Assembly (NCBI RefSeq): GCF_014904745.1 | Contig: NZ_JACZCS010000026.1 | Location: 1 to 64,000, forward strand | Length of the DNA: 64,000 bases | Origin: Oricola nitratireducens | Lineage (GTDB): Bacteria > Pseudomonadota > Alphaproteobacteria > Rhizobiales > Rhizobiaceae | Direction of reading: 5' to 3' | Shown here: in pieces, positions 26,241 to 34,875 of the stretch | Numbering within the stretch: the stretch's first letter is position 1 | Layout of the letters: each line of letters starts with the position of its first letter | Notes under the pieces: generated by a model | What the model was told of the DNA's origin: nothing | What the model saw: only the letters and a program-made list of their open reading frames with translations | The model's database searches: none | Position numbers and translations under genes: made by a program

Positions 26241-26672
26241 GTGATACGCATTCTTGCAAGCGCCGTCCTTGCCGCGGCCATTCTGATTTCCGGGACTTCC
26301 GCCAGCCTGGCCAACAGGCTCGTCGCCCATGTCGATCTTTCCAAACAGACCATGACCGTCAAGAAAAACGGGCGTGTTCTCTACAAATGGCGCGTTTCGA
26401 CGGCGCGTAGCGGCTACCGTACGCCAACCGGCCAGTGGAGCCCGACCCGCATGCACAAGATGTGGTATTCGCGCAAATACGACATGTCGCCGATGCCATA
26501 TTCCATATTCTTTTATGGCGGTTACGCGATTCACGGCACAAATTACGTGAAATCGCTCGGCCGTCCGGCGTCGCATGGATGCGTTCGCCTCGACACCGCC
26601 AATGCGCGCAAGCTCTACGATCTGACGCGGGAAGTCGGCGCCGACAATATGCGCGTCGTGATCACGCACTGA
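26241..26672 (+). CDS. Small secreted L,D-transpeptidase (YkuD domain)
   Basis: The 143-residue protein has a signal peptide (MIRILASAVLAAAILISGTS to ASLA) and a YkuD domain. The catalytic motif is present: GYAIHGTNYV then GRPASHGCVRLDTANA with the active Cys. Such enzymes make 3-3 cross-links in peptidoglycan or attach outer-membrane proteins to it in the periplasm. The GTG at 26241 has GAGGAG eight bases upstream, which favours it over an upstream in-frame start at 26202. It converges with lpxXL. Confidence 0.9.
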   Translation: MIRILASAVLAAAILISGTSASLANRLVAHVDLSKQTMTVKKNGRVLYKWRVSTARSGYRTPTGQWSPTRMHKMWYSRKYDMSPMPYSIFFYGGYAIHGTNYVKSLGRPASHGCVRLDTANARKLYDLTREVGADNMRVVITH

Positions 26673-26705
26673 TCGTTTGGGACTGCGGCCGGCCTGTCCG
26701 GCCGG

Positions 26706-27677
26706 TCATGCCGCGCCGGGTTTCGTCCCGGCGCTCTTCTTCGTGTTGCGTGGAGGATGTCTGACCTCCCAGCGGCGGTGAAACCACATCCACTGATCGG
26801 GATATTCGCGCACCCAGCGCTCGACGATGTCGTTGAGCATCTGGGCGGTGGCCTCGACGTCGATCTCGCCCTTGTCGTCACGCGGCAGGTCGACGGCTTC
26901 CTCGAGGATCAGCCGGAACCGGCCCTGCGGCAGACGTACGCAGCGGGCCGGGTGGACCGGGCGGTCGAACTGGCGGGCGAGCTTGGGTAGCAGCGGGTTG
27001 GTCTGGACCGGCCGGCCGAAGAAGGTTCCCGCGATACCGCGGATGAACTTCTGGTCGACGAGCATGCCGACGGAGCCGCCTTCGTCGAGCATCCTGGCGA
27101 GGCCCCAGGCCGCGCCCGCCTTGGACGGGACGAGGTGGCCCATCGCGGTGCGGCGCGCCGACAGCAGTTTCTTGGCGATATAGGGATTGTTGGGCGGCCG
27201 GAAGAGGGCGGTGACATTGAGCCCGAAGGTCGCCGCGCAGACGGGCAGCAGTTCGAAATTGCCGGTATGGGCGGTGAAGAAGATGCAGGACGCGTTCTCG
27301 GCATGCAGGCGACGGAAGATTTCCTCGCCCTCGACCTCGACGAGGCCGGGCTCGTCGGCGTCGGGATCGAAGTCGAACAGCTTTTCCAGATAGACGTATT
27401 CGGCGCCGAGCCGGAACATGTTGCGCCACATGCGTCTCGCGATTTCCTTGCGTTCCTCCTCGGTCTTTTCGGGGAAGGCGGCGCGCAGATTGTCGAGGGC
27501 TATTCTGTGGCGCGAGGTCAGCGGCCCGAGCGCCTGTCCGAGGGCGGCGGCGAGTTCGATCGCGGTGCGGGCCGGCAGAAGCCGGGCGAGGCTGAGAAGC
27601 CCGAAGGTCAGCTGCGCGATCAGCCACAGGCGCAGCCGACGGGCGTTCTTCCACAAGCGCAGGAGGGATTGGGGCAT
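26706..27677 (-). CDS. lpxXL: Lipid A acyltransferase LpxXL (HtrB/LpxL family)
   Basis: The 323-residue inner-membrane acyltransferase has an N-terminal hydrophobic anchor (about 16-36) and the HX4E-type motif in FTAHTGNFELLP. It also has LFRPPNNPYI and MLVDQKF of the family. In rhizobia the enzyme in this position transfers the 27-hydroxyoctacosanoyl chain from AcpXL to lipid A. It is the last gene of the acpXL cluster, 15 bases after adh2XL, and that context supports LpxXL rather than a housekeeping LpxL. Confidence 0.88.
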   Translation of the reverse strand: MPQSLLRLWKNARRLRLWLIAQLTFGLLSLARLLPARTAIELAAALGQALGPLTSRHRIALDNLRAAFPEKTEEERKEIARRMWRNMFRLGAEYVYLEKLFDFDPDADEPGLVEVEGEEIFRRLHAENASCIFFTAHTGNFELLPVCAATFGLNVTALFRPPNNPYIAKKLLSARRTAMGHLVPSKAGAAWGLARMLDEGGSVGMLVDQKFIRGIAGTFFGRPVQTNPLLPKLARQFDRPVHPARCVRLPQGRFRLILEEAVDLPRDDKGEIDVEATAQMLNDIVERWVREYPDQWMWFHRRWEVRHPPRNTKKSAGTKPGAA

Positions 27678-27692
27678 TGGGGATATGTTCCG

Positions 27693-28721
27693 TCAGCTGA
27701 CGCGCAGCAGGATCTTTCCGAAGACGTCGCGCGTTTCCATGCGCGCCAGCGCGTCGCCGATGCCGTCGAAATCGACTTCCGTGTCGACCACGGGATGGAC
27801 GATGCCGCGCGCCATCTTCTGCATCGCGTCGGCCATGTTCTGCATCCGGCAGCCAAAGGAGCCGATGAGGCGCAATTGCTGCTGAAAAAGCATCATCAGG
27901 TTCACGTCCGTGGATACACCGGAGGTCGAGCCGCAGGTGACCAGACGACCGCCTCGTTTCAGTGACAGCATGGAGCCGGCCCATGTGTCCTTGCCGACAT
28001 GCTCGAAGACGACATCGACGCCCTTCTTCTTCGTCAGCTTGCGCACGACGCCCTCGAAGCGGTCCTCGCGGTAGTTGATGACGTGATCGGCGCCGAGCGC
28101 CTTCGCCGGCTCGATCTTGGCGTCCGAGCCGACGGTGGTGATCACCGTGCAGCCCATCTTTTTCGCAAGCTGGATCGCCGCCGAGCCGATGCCGGACCCG
28201 CCGGCATGGACGAGGACGGTCTCGCCGGGCTTCAGCTGCGCATTGTCGAACAGCATGTGCTCGACGGTTCCGAAGGTGATCGGGGCAACCGCCGCACCGG
28301 TCGCATCGACGCCGGGCGGGGCGGGCACGAGGTTGCGGGCGGGAAGATTGATCTTTTCCTGGGCGAAGCCGTCGAGGTGGAAGCCGTGCACGCCGGCGAC
28401 GTTTTCGCAGAGATTGTCGCGGCCCTCGGAGCAGGGGCCGCACAGGCCGCAGGTCTGCGCGCCGAAGATCGCAACGAGCTGGCCGGGCTTCAGGCCGGAT
28501 ACGCCGGGGCCGACGGTCTCGACCTCGCCGGAGGCTTCCGCGCCGATGACAAGCGGCATCTTGCGCTTGGCGAAGGCCATGCCGCGCCATCCCCACACGT
28601 CGATATGGTTCAGCGCGACCATGCGGATGCGCACCGTCACCTCGCCGAGGCCCGGCGGGGGCGGCGGCGGCAGGTCCACCTCAACAAGTTTGCGGTCTTC
28701 CACGAGCTGCAAGGCGCGCAT
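27693..28721 (-). CDS. adh2XL: Zinc-type alcohol dehydrogenase/oxidoreductase of the lipid A VLCFA cluster (Adh2XL)
   Basis: The 342-residue MDR-superfamily protein has a GroES-like domain with QTCGLCGPCSEGRDNLC, a structural-zinc type cysteine set, and a nucleotide-binding motif VLVHAGGSGIGSAAIQLAKK. It probably acts as a reductase in elongation of the C28 fatty acid. The open frame extends to 28784, but the ATG at 28721 has AAGGAA at a good distance. It lies between fabF1XL and lpxXL as in other rhizobial clusters. Confidence 0.88.
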   Translation of the reverse strand: MRALQLVEDRKLVEVDLPPPPPPGLGEVTVRIRMVALNHIDVWGWRGMAFAKRKMPLVIGAEASGEVETVGPGVSGLKPGQLVAIFGAQTCGLCGPCSEGRDNLCENVAGVHGFHLDGFAQEKINLPARNLVPAPPGVDATGAAVAPITFGTVEHMLFDNAQLKPGETVLVHAGGSGIGSAAIQLAKKMGCTVITTVGSDAKIEPAKALGADHVINYREDRFEGVVRKLTKKKGVDVVFEHVGKDTWAGSMLSLKRGGRLVTCGSTSGVSTDVNLMMLFQQQLRLIGSFGCRMQNMADAMQKMARGIVHPVVDTEVDFDGIGDALARMETRDVFGKILLRVS

Positions 28722-28758
28722 GGCGGTTCCTTCTCGGCGTAATCGGATCGGAGTGGGC

Positions 28759-30039
28759 TTAAGCGGGTTCCGCCGCGATGACAAGGCAGGTGTTCTGTCC
28801 GCCGAAGCCGAAGGAGTTGGAAAGCACGCGGCCGACCTTCGCCTCGCGTTTCACATTCGGAACGACATCGAGCGGGATCGCCGGGTCGGGATTGGCGTGA
28901 TTGATCGTCGGCGGCAGCGTGCCGGTGCGGATGGCGAGCAGCGAGAACACCGCCTCGATCGCGCCGGCGGCGGTCAGCGTGTGGCCGATCATCGACTTGT
29001 TGGACGAAATCGGGATCGACGAGATGGCGTCCCCGAAGACGGTCGACAGCGACAGATATTCCATCTTGTCGTTTTCCGGCGTCGAGGTGCCGTGCGCGTT
29101 AACGTAGTCGACGTCGCCGGTCGACACACCGGCATCGGCAAGCGCGGCGCGCACGGCGGCAATCGCCGGCGAGGCGTCCGGCTTGGAGCGCGTGCGGTGG
29201 AAATCGTCGGCGCATTCGCCGCAGCCTTCGAGGATGCCGAGCACGGTCGCGCCGCGGGCATGAGCGCTTTCCAGCGATTCCATGACGAAGGCGCCAGCGC
29301 CTTCCGCCATGACGAAGCCGTCGCGATCCTTGGAGAAGGGCTTGGAGGCCTTTTCGGGAACGTCGTTCTGGGTCGACAGCGCCGACAGCAGCGAGAAGCG
29401 GACCAGGGCCTCGGCAGTCACCGAACCGTCGGTGCCGACGGAAGTCACCCGCTCGGCCTCGCCGCGGCGAATTGCCTCGACGCCGAGCTGGATCGCGGTC
29501 GCGCCCGAGGCGCAGGCCGTCGACAGGGTAACCGGCAGGCCGCGCGTGCCGAGCCGCTCCTGCAGCTTCTGGCCGACGGTGCCGAACTGGGCCGAATGGT
29601 AGAAATCGAGATGATTGCCGTTGCGCGCTGCAAGCAGCAGGCGGTCATAGCCCGGTTCCTTGCCGCCGGCTTCGCGCCCGTCCGCGTCGAGCTTGAGGCG
29701 CTGCCACCATTCCAGTTCGACCGGCGGAGCGGCGAGGAAAAGCGGGCCGCCAAATTCCTTTTCCGACAGGCCGGATTCGCGGATCGCCTCGACTGCGGCG
29801 GCTTCGGCGAGCGCATAGGTGAGCGCGGCGGAACCGGCCTCGACCGGCGTCATGAAATCGACCGTGCCGGCGATGGTGGTGCGCAGATGCTCGGTCGGGA
29901 AACGCTTGATGCGGTGGATGCCGGACTGGCCGGCGGTCAGCCTGGCCCAGTTGTCGTCCTTGCCGGCGCCGAGCGAGGAGACGACGCCTGCGCCGGTGAT
30001 GGCGATGATCGGCCGTCCGGCGTGATCGGTGTAGCTCAT
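28759..30039 (-). CDS. fabF1XL: 3-oxoacyl-ACP synthase FabF1XL
   Basis: The 426-residue condensing enzyme has an intact catalytic triad: C176 in VTLSTACASGATAIQLG, H316 in YVNAHGTSTPEND and H353 in NKSMIGHTLTAAGAIEAV, with K348 before it. It elongates acyl chains on AcpXL toward C28. The start at 30039 overlaps the fabF2XL stop as ATGA, so the two are translationally coupled and probably form a heterodimer. Confidence 0.92.
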   Translation of the reverse strand: MSYTDHAGRPIIAITGAGVVSSLGAGKDDNWARLTAGQSGIHRIKRFPTEHLRTTIAGTVDFMTPVEAGSAALTYALAEAAAVEAIRESGLSEKEFGGPLFLAAPPVELEWWQRLKLDADGREAGGKEPGYDRLLLAARNGNHLDFYHSAQFGTVGQKLQERLGTRGLPVTLSTACASGATAIQLGVEAIRRGEAERVTSVGTDGSVTAEALVRFSLLSALSTQNDVPEKASKPFSKDRDGFVMAEGAGAFVMESLESAHARGATVLGILEGCGECADDFHRTRSKPDASPAIAAVRAALADAGVSTGDVDYVNAHGTSTPENDKMEYLSLSTVFGDAISSIPISSNKSMIGHTLTAAGAIEAVFSLLAIRTGTLPPTINHANPDPAIPLDVVPNVKREAKVGRVLSNSFGFGGQNTCLVIAAEPA

Positions 30040-31238
30040 GCGCCGGCTCCTTGCGCCCTTGTGACGACGGCCATGCCCTCGGCGGCGTTGAAGCCGAGTG
30101 TCAGGACGCCGATCGAGGCGGGGACATCGGCCGCGGCCTCGAAACCGGAGCCGAGTGACGGAATGGTTTCGCCGTGGCTGAGCGACAGGGCGGCAAGAGC
30201 CACGGCCATCGGGAACTGCGCGTCGCGCATGTGGCCGAGCGCCGAGGTGACGCCGCGCACCGGAATGCCGGGCGCATGCGCCGCAAGGAACGCCTTTTCG
30301 TCGGCGGTGCGGGCATGGATGCCGGCGGCCGAGGAGACGATCATTGTTGTCTCGGCGATGCCGGCCTCGGCGGCGAGCCGTTCCAGGCGCTTCATGGTTT
30401 CGGGCGAGCCGACAGGACCCTGGTCGGCTGCGACCGGGCCGAGGACGCCATAAATTTTCGCGCTGCGCGCCTCGGCGTGTTCGCGGCTTTCCAGCACCAG
30501 GAAGGCGCCGCCGGAGCCGGAGACGATGCCGCCGCCCTCGACCGGTTCGCGCTCCCAGACCGGCGCCCAGCCGCCGCGCGAGAGATAGTGGCCGAGTTCG
30601 TAGCCGAGCAGCATGTCGGGGTGTTCGGCATTGTAGGCGCCGCCGACGAGCGCGTGCGTGCTCTGGCCGGCGCGGATGCGCGCCGCCGCCGTCTGCACGG
30701 CCGAGATGCCGGAGCCTTCCTCGCCCATGAAGGTGCGCGAGGACCCGGTCACCTTGTGGACGATGGAAATGTTGCCGGCGAGCAGGTTGGAGAGCTGCGC
30801 GAGAAAGAGGGTCGGGCGCAATTCGGTCGTCAGCACCTCGTTGATCGCGACGCCGACATCGTCGACGCCTTCCGCGACCTTGTTGAGGATCATGGTGTCG
30901 ACATCGACGTCGCGTTCGCCGCCCGAAGCGGCCACGATCATGTCCATCGAGGCGCACAGCGCCTCGTCGCCCTTTATGCCGGCATCTTCCAGCGCGAGGC
31001 CGGCGGTGTAGGTGCCGATGCGTTGCCAGGCTTCCATCTGGCGCTGATCGCCGCGCTTGGCGATCTGCAGCGACCAGTCGACTTCCGGCAGGGGATGGAC
31101 CGTGTAGGGCGCGAAACGCTCGCGCTCGAGCACCGGGCCGGCGAAATTGCGCAGCGCATTCCAGTTGGCTTCCGCTCCCTCGCCGAGCGAGGAGAGGATG
31201 CCGATGCCTGTAATGACGACGTCGTTGGGGCTGGACAT
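30036..31238 (-). CDS. fabF2XL: FabF2XL, ketosynthase-like subunit lacking the active-site cysteine
   Basis: The 400-residue protein has the thiolase fold of FabF (start VVITGIGILSSLGEGAEANW, GEEGSGISAVQTAAARIRAG, GGGIVSGSGGAFLVLES), but the nucleophile region reads VHKVTGSSRTFMGEEGSG with no Cys; the only Cys is C95. The first His motif is also altered (SSAAGIHAR), while H336 in ALGHMRDAQF remains. This resembles chain-length-factor subunits that pair with an active ketosynthase. The ATG at 31238 is preferred over an extension to 31322. fabZXL, usual at this point in rhizobia, is absent. Confidence 0.88.
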   Translation of the reverse strand: MSSPNDVVITGIGILSSLGEGAEANWNALRNFAGPVLERERFAPYTVHPLPEVDWSLQIAKRGDQRQMEAWQRIGTYTAGLALEDAGIKGDEALCASMDMIVAASGGERDVDVDTMILNKVAEGVDDVGVAINEVLTTELRPTLFLAQLSNLLAGNISIVHKVTGSSRTFMGEEGSGISAVQTAAARIRAGQSTHALVGGAYNAEHPDMLLGYELGHYLSRGGWAPVWEREPVEGGGIVSGSGGAFLVLESREHAEARSAKIYGVLGPVAADQGPVGSPETMKRLERLAAEAGIAETTMIVSSAAGIHARTADEKAFLAAHAPGIPVRGVTSALGHMRDAQFPMAVALAALSLSHGETIPSLGSGFEAAADVPASIGVLTLGFNAAEGMAVVTRAQGAGA

Positions 31239-31279
31239 CAGTGAGGCAATCAACCGTTCATGCCGGCCGGGCCGGAGGC

Positions 31280-31561
31280 TCAGGCCGTTTTGGCTGCGAC
31301 AAGATCGTCGATCTTGGCGCAAAGATTCTTGAGGACAAAGTATTCTTCGGTGGCAACCTTGCCGTCATTGACGTCCTGGGTCCACTGCTCGAGCGGAATC
31401 TTGATGCCGAATTCCTTGTCGATGGCAAAGACGATATCCAGGAAATCGAGGCTGTCGATGCCGAGGTCGTCAATCGTGTGGCTTTCGGGAGTGATCGAGT
31501 CGCGCTCGATTTCGCTGGTGTCCGCGATGATATCGGCGACTTTTTCGAATGTAGTAGCCAC
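31280..31561 (-). CDS. acpXL: Acyl carrier protein AcpXL
   Basis: The 93-residue acidic carrier holds the growing very-long-chain fatty acid for lipid A. The phosphopantetheine site is S37 in [15 protein letters not shown], and [18 protein letters not shown] and [14 protein letters not shown] are hallmarks of AcpXL as opposed to housekeeping AcpP. The GTG at 31561 has AAGGA seven bases upstream and yields the usual N-terminus ([11 protein letters not shown]); an ATG at 31576 would add five residues. It heads the cluster. Confidence 0.93.
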   Translation of the reverse strand: MATTFEKVADIIADTSEIERDSITPESHTIDDLGIDSLDFLDIVFAIDKEFGIKIPLEQWTQDVNDGKVATEEYFVLKNLCAKIDDLVAAKTA

Positions 31562-31772
31562 TCTTGTGTCCTTCATGTCTTCGCACGGCGCCCGGTCGGC
31601 AGGCGGTGCATCAAATCAAACAATTACCGTGTTGCGCGCTCTCTAGCGTGTTTGTACGCCAAGGAAAAGGCCGTTGTCGCGCGAGGAATGCAACCAGGAC
31701 GCGAAACCGGGTATGGCCTCGCGTTTACGGGTATCCTAGTGATTCCCCGTCGCTGCGGAAAGGTGGAGCCGA

Positions 31773-32774
31773 ATGGAAGAATGGGGATATCTGTCATCCG
31801 GCGAAACGGTGCGCCGCGTGACGCTTGCCGGCGGCGGGCTGACGGCCCGCGTCATCACGCGCGGCGCGGCGGTGCAGGACCTGCGCCTCGAAAGCTATGA
31901 CGCGCCGCTGGTGCTCGGTTTCGACCGTCTCGACCACTACGAGCGGTTTTCCCCCTATTTCGGCGCAATCGCCGGGCGTTTCGCCAATCGCATCGCGAAT
32001 GGCCGGTTCTCGCTGGACGGCGTCGAATACCGGCTCGACCAAAACGACCACGGTCATTGCCTGCATGGCGGCAGGCGCGGCTTCTCGGAGTTGCTCTGGG
32101 ACATCGAGGATCTCGGCGCCAGCCATGTCGTGCTGCGTCTCGACAGCGCCGACGGCGACATGGGCTTTCCCGGCGCGCTCAGCGCGCGCTGCCGCTACGC
32201 ACTGGGCGGGGAGGGCGAATTCCGCGTCACGCTGACGGCCGTGACCGACGCGCCGACGGTCTGCGCGATGGCGCATCACAGCTATTTCAACCTCGATGAC
32301 GGCGGCGCGACACCGGCGACCGGGCACGAAATCATGATCGCGGCGGACAGCTATCTTCCGGTCGACGACACGCTGATCCCGCTCGGGGCTCCGGCTCCCG
32401 TCGAAGGCACGGCGTTCGATTTCCGCCGGATGAAGCGGATCGACGCCTACGATCCGGGCGCTTTCTACGATCACAATTTCTGCCTTGCGGAGACCGGGGG
32501 CGCGATGCGCGAGGTGGCGAGACTGCACGCGCCGCGCTCCGGCGTGTCGATGACGGTCGCGACGACGGAGCCCGGCCTGCAATGGTTCACCGCACCGGGC
32601 ATGGCGATCGAACCGTCGGGCCTTGACGGGCGGCGCTATGGCCATCACGCCGGGATGTGCCTGGAAACGCAGATCTGGCCGGACGCGCCGAACCGTCCGG
32701 GCTATCCGAGCGCCGTGCTCCGGCCCGGCGAAACGCGCGAACAGAAAACAATCTACCGGTTCCGGCGCGGCTGA
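31773..32774 (+). CDS. galM: Aldose 1-epimerase (galactose mutarotase family)
   Basis: The 333-residue enzyme interconverts alpha and beta anomers of aldoses. Family motifs are GAIAGRFANRIANGRFSLDG and HCLHGGRRGF, the catalytic His in MAHHSYFNLDDG, and the catalytic Glu in GMCLETQIWPDAPNRPGYPS near the C-terminus. It starts about 210 bases from acpXL, divergently, and its stop is 7 bases from the stop of the convergent sugar kinase gene, so the pair may relate to pentose or hexuronate use. Confidence 0.9.
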   Translation: MEEWGYLSSGETVRRVTLAGGGLTARVITRGAAVQDLRLESYDAPLVLGFDRLDHYERFSPYFGAIAGRFANRIANGRFSLDGVEYRLDQNDHGHCLHGGRRGFSELLWDIEDLGASHVVLRLDSADGDMGFPGALSARCRYALGGEGEFRVTLTAVTDAPTVCAMAHHSYFNLDDGGATPATGHEIMIAADSYLPVDDTLIPLGAPAPVEGTAFDFRRMKRIDAYDPGAFYDHNFCLAETGGAMREVARLHAPRSGVSMTVATTEPGLQWFTAPGMAIEPSGLDGRRYGHHAGMCLETQIWPDAPNRPGYPSAVLRPGETREQKTIYRFRRG

Positions 32775-32781
32775 GGCCGGC

Positions 32782-33702
32782 TCAGGGGCGCAGGATCGCG
32801 AATTCGGTCATCGGCATCAACGCGCCGTGGTGGCGGATGACCCGGCCGGCGACCCGATGCGCGAACAGGGCGGCGTCTTCCGGCGGGTGGCCGGCGAGGC
32901 GGGCGGCGAGATAGGCGCCGTTGAAACTGTCGCCCGCGCCGGTGGTGTCGAGCGGCTGGATTTCTTCCGGCGGCGCGACGGTATGGCTGGCGAGATCGAC
33001 GGCGACCAGCGCGCCGCCGCCGCCGGATTTGACGACGATCTCGCCGGGACCGAAATGGCGGATGCGCTCGACGGTTTTTTCCGGCGTGGCGTCGCCGAAA
33101 AGCGCCCGCTCGTCGTCGAATGTCGGCAGCACGATTGTGGCGGCGCGATAGGCCTCGGCGATGGCGGATTGCGCCTCGTCCCGGCTGGCCCAGAGCCGAG
33201 GCCGATAATTCGGATCGAAGGCGACGGCCGCGTCGGCGTTGCGGGCCGCTTCGACGATGGACAGAAGATCGGCGCGTGCGCGCGGGTCGAGGATGGCCAG
33301 CGTGATGCCGGAAAAATAGATCAGCCCGGCGCCCGACAGGCTCGCGGCAAGCGCGTCGTGGTCGTCCGCCAGAAGGCGCGCGGCGGAATTTTCGCGCCAG
33401 TAGGTGAAGGAGCGCTCGCCCTTCCTGTCAAGCGTGATGGCATAGAGCCCCGGCGCCTTGCCGTGGATGACCGGGCTTGCGGCGACGCCGATGCCGTTGG
33501 CGCGCAGAAAACCGATCTGCTCCCTCGAAAACGGATCGTCGCCGAAGGCGCTCACATAGTCGGTTGCCGTCGTTTCCGGGGAGAGCGCGCGCAGATACCA
33601 GAGCGTGTTCAGCGTGTCGCCTGCGAAGCCCTGCCGCCACGTCACACCGTCGCGGCCGGACAGTTCGATCATGCATTCGCCGATGGAAACGATTCGGGTC
33701 AT
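32782..33702 (-). CDS. kdgK: PfkB-family sugar kinase, 2-keto-3-deoxygluconate kinase type
   Basis: The 306-residue kinase starts MTRIVSIGECMIELSGR and has GFAGDTLNTLWYLRAL, typical of KdgK. The PfkB signature with the catalytic base is LDTTGAGDSFNGAYLAAR. It is expected to phosphorylate 2-keto-3-deoxygluconate to KDPG with ATP. Sugar specificity within the PfkB family is not certain from sequence alone. It converges on galM. Confidence 0.84.
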   Translation of the reverse strand: MTRIVSIGECMIELSGRDGVTWRQGFAGDTLNTLWYLRALSPETTATDYVSAFGDDPFSREQIGFLRANGIGVAASPVIHGKAPGLYAITLDRKGERSFTYWRENSAARLLADDHDALAASLSGAGLIYFSGITLAILDPRARADLLSIVEAARNADAAVAFDPNYRPRLWASRDEAQSAIAEAYRAATIVLPTFDDERALFGDATPEKTVERIRHFGPGEIVVKSGGGGALVAVDLASHTVAPPEEIQPLDTTGAGDSFNGAYLAARLAGHPPEDAALFAHRVAGRVIRHHGALMPMTEFAILRP

Positions 33703-33850
33703 GGGCGGCGCTCGCGGTTGAAACAGACGGACAACGCTTCGACTCCGGATACAGCACGGCCTCGCGGCGGAGGCAAGAAAGCGGTGACGGGGAAATTTCG
33801 TGAAGCCCGGATTTCCCCGATTTTGCGGGTTCTTCCGCCGCTGTTTTCAA

Positions 33851-33883
33851 CTGTCTTATGACTGTCACATGGCCCGGTAGAAT
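33851..33883 (+). promoter_or_regulatory. Pho box and -10 element of phnX
   Basis: CTGTCTT (33851-33857) and CTGTCAC (33862-33868) are two 7-base repeats separated by ATGA. Against the PhoB consensus CTGTCAT-N4-CTGTCAT this is 12 matches of 14. TAGAAT at 33878-33883 lies nine bases after the box, where a Pho-type -10 should be. A further weaker CTGTTTT is at 33841-33847. This predicts phosphate-starvation control of phnX. Confidence 0.75.
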
Positions 33884-33918
33884 AGGAGGCAACCGAATTG
33901 GGGCATTGGTCGGTCCGG

Positions 33919-34752
33919 ATGCATGTGAAGGCGGTCATCTTCGATTGGGCCGGAACGCTGGTCGACTTCGGCTCGCTGGCGCCCGTCCTGTCGATACAGC
34001 GTGTGTTCAAGGAGGCCGGGACTCCCGTCGCCGTCGAGGAAGTGCGCGCCGGCATGGGGCTGGGAAAACTCGAACATATCCGGATGCTCGGCGCGAGCGA
34101 CCGCGTCGCGCAGGCCTGGGCGCACGGTCATGACGGCGCGCCGTTCGCGGACAAGGACGCCGTCCTGCTGCATGAAGCCTATCGCGCCGTGAACCGCCAC
34201 GTCGCCAGCGAACGCGGCAAGCTGATTTCCGGCGCGCTCAAGGCGAGCCGGGCGCTGCGCGAGCGCGACATCGCGATCGGAACCACGACCGGCTATTCGC
34301 GCGACATCATGGAGCATGTGATCGCGGTCGCGCGGGCGCAGGGCTTCGAGGCGGACGCGGTGGTGTGCGCCGACGATGTGCCGGAATCGCGGCCGTCGCC
34401 GCTCGCCGTCTATCACGCCATGGTGCTGCTCGGTGTCTACCCGGCCTCGTCGGTCATCAAGGTCGACGACACGGTGCCCGGCCTGATGGAAGGCAAGGCC
34501 GCGGGGGCATGGACGGTCGGCGTCAGTGAGACCGGCAACGAGATGGGGCTGACCGAGGAGGCGTTTGCGGCGCTGCCGGCGCGCGAACGCCTCGAACTCG
34601 CCAATGCGGCGGCCAAGCGGCTCACCGACGCAGGCGCCGATTACGTGGTCGGATCGGTCGCCGAGATCCCGGCCATCGTCGACGACGTCAATGAAAGGCT
34701 GGCCGACGGCGAGCGCCCGGAATTGCTCGAATACGAACCAACGGCGGCGTGA
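33919..34752 (+). CDS. phnX: Phosphonoacetaldehyde hydrolase (phosphonatase)
   Basis: The 277-residue HAD-superfamily enzyme cleaves phosphonoacetaldehyde to acetaldehyde and phosphate. The nucleophile D9 is in AVIFDWAGTLVDFGS, and the Schiff-base lysine K50 is in AGMGLGKLEHIRMLG; CADDVPESRPSP and VIKVDDTVPGLMEG are family motifs. Two starts compete: ATG 33919, compatible with the predicted -10 and a 28-base leader, and TTG 33898, which has AGGAGG just upstream but would leave almost no leader. I prefer 33919. No phnW transaminase gene is in the window. Confidence 0.92.
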   Translation: MHVKAVIFDWAGTLVDFGSLAPVLSIQRVFKEAGTPVAVEEVRAGMGLGKLEHIRMLGASDRVAQAWAHGHDGAPFADKDAVLLHEAYRAVNRHVASERGKLISGALKASRALRERDIAIGTTTGYSRDIMEHVIAVARAQGFEADAVVCADDVPESRPSPLAVYHAMVLLGVYPASSVIKVDDTVPGLMEGKAAGAWTVGVSETGNEMGLTEEAFAALPARERLELANAAAKRLTDAGADYVVGSVAEIPAIVDDVNERLADGERPELLEYEPTAA

Positions 34753-34875
34753 CGCGCCCGACGAACGGACGAGGAAAACGGGGTGTGTCCTGTCTCGGCC
34801 CTTGCGACTGAAGGCTTGCAATTCGAAGCGGTATCCGGCCATTTTTCGGCGACAGCCCAGACGCTGGAAGGCTTG

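Noticed and set aside
26687-26705. Hairpin between the converging L,D-transpeptidase and lpxXL genes
   Set aside because: GGCCGG and CCGGCC form a 6-base stem, but there is no T-tract on either side, so it is not a convincing terminator.
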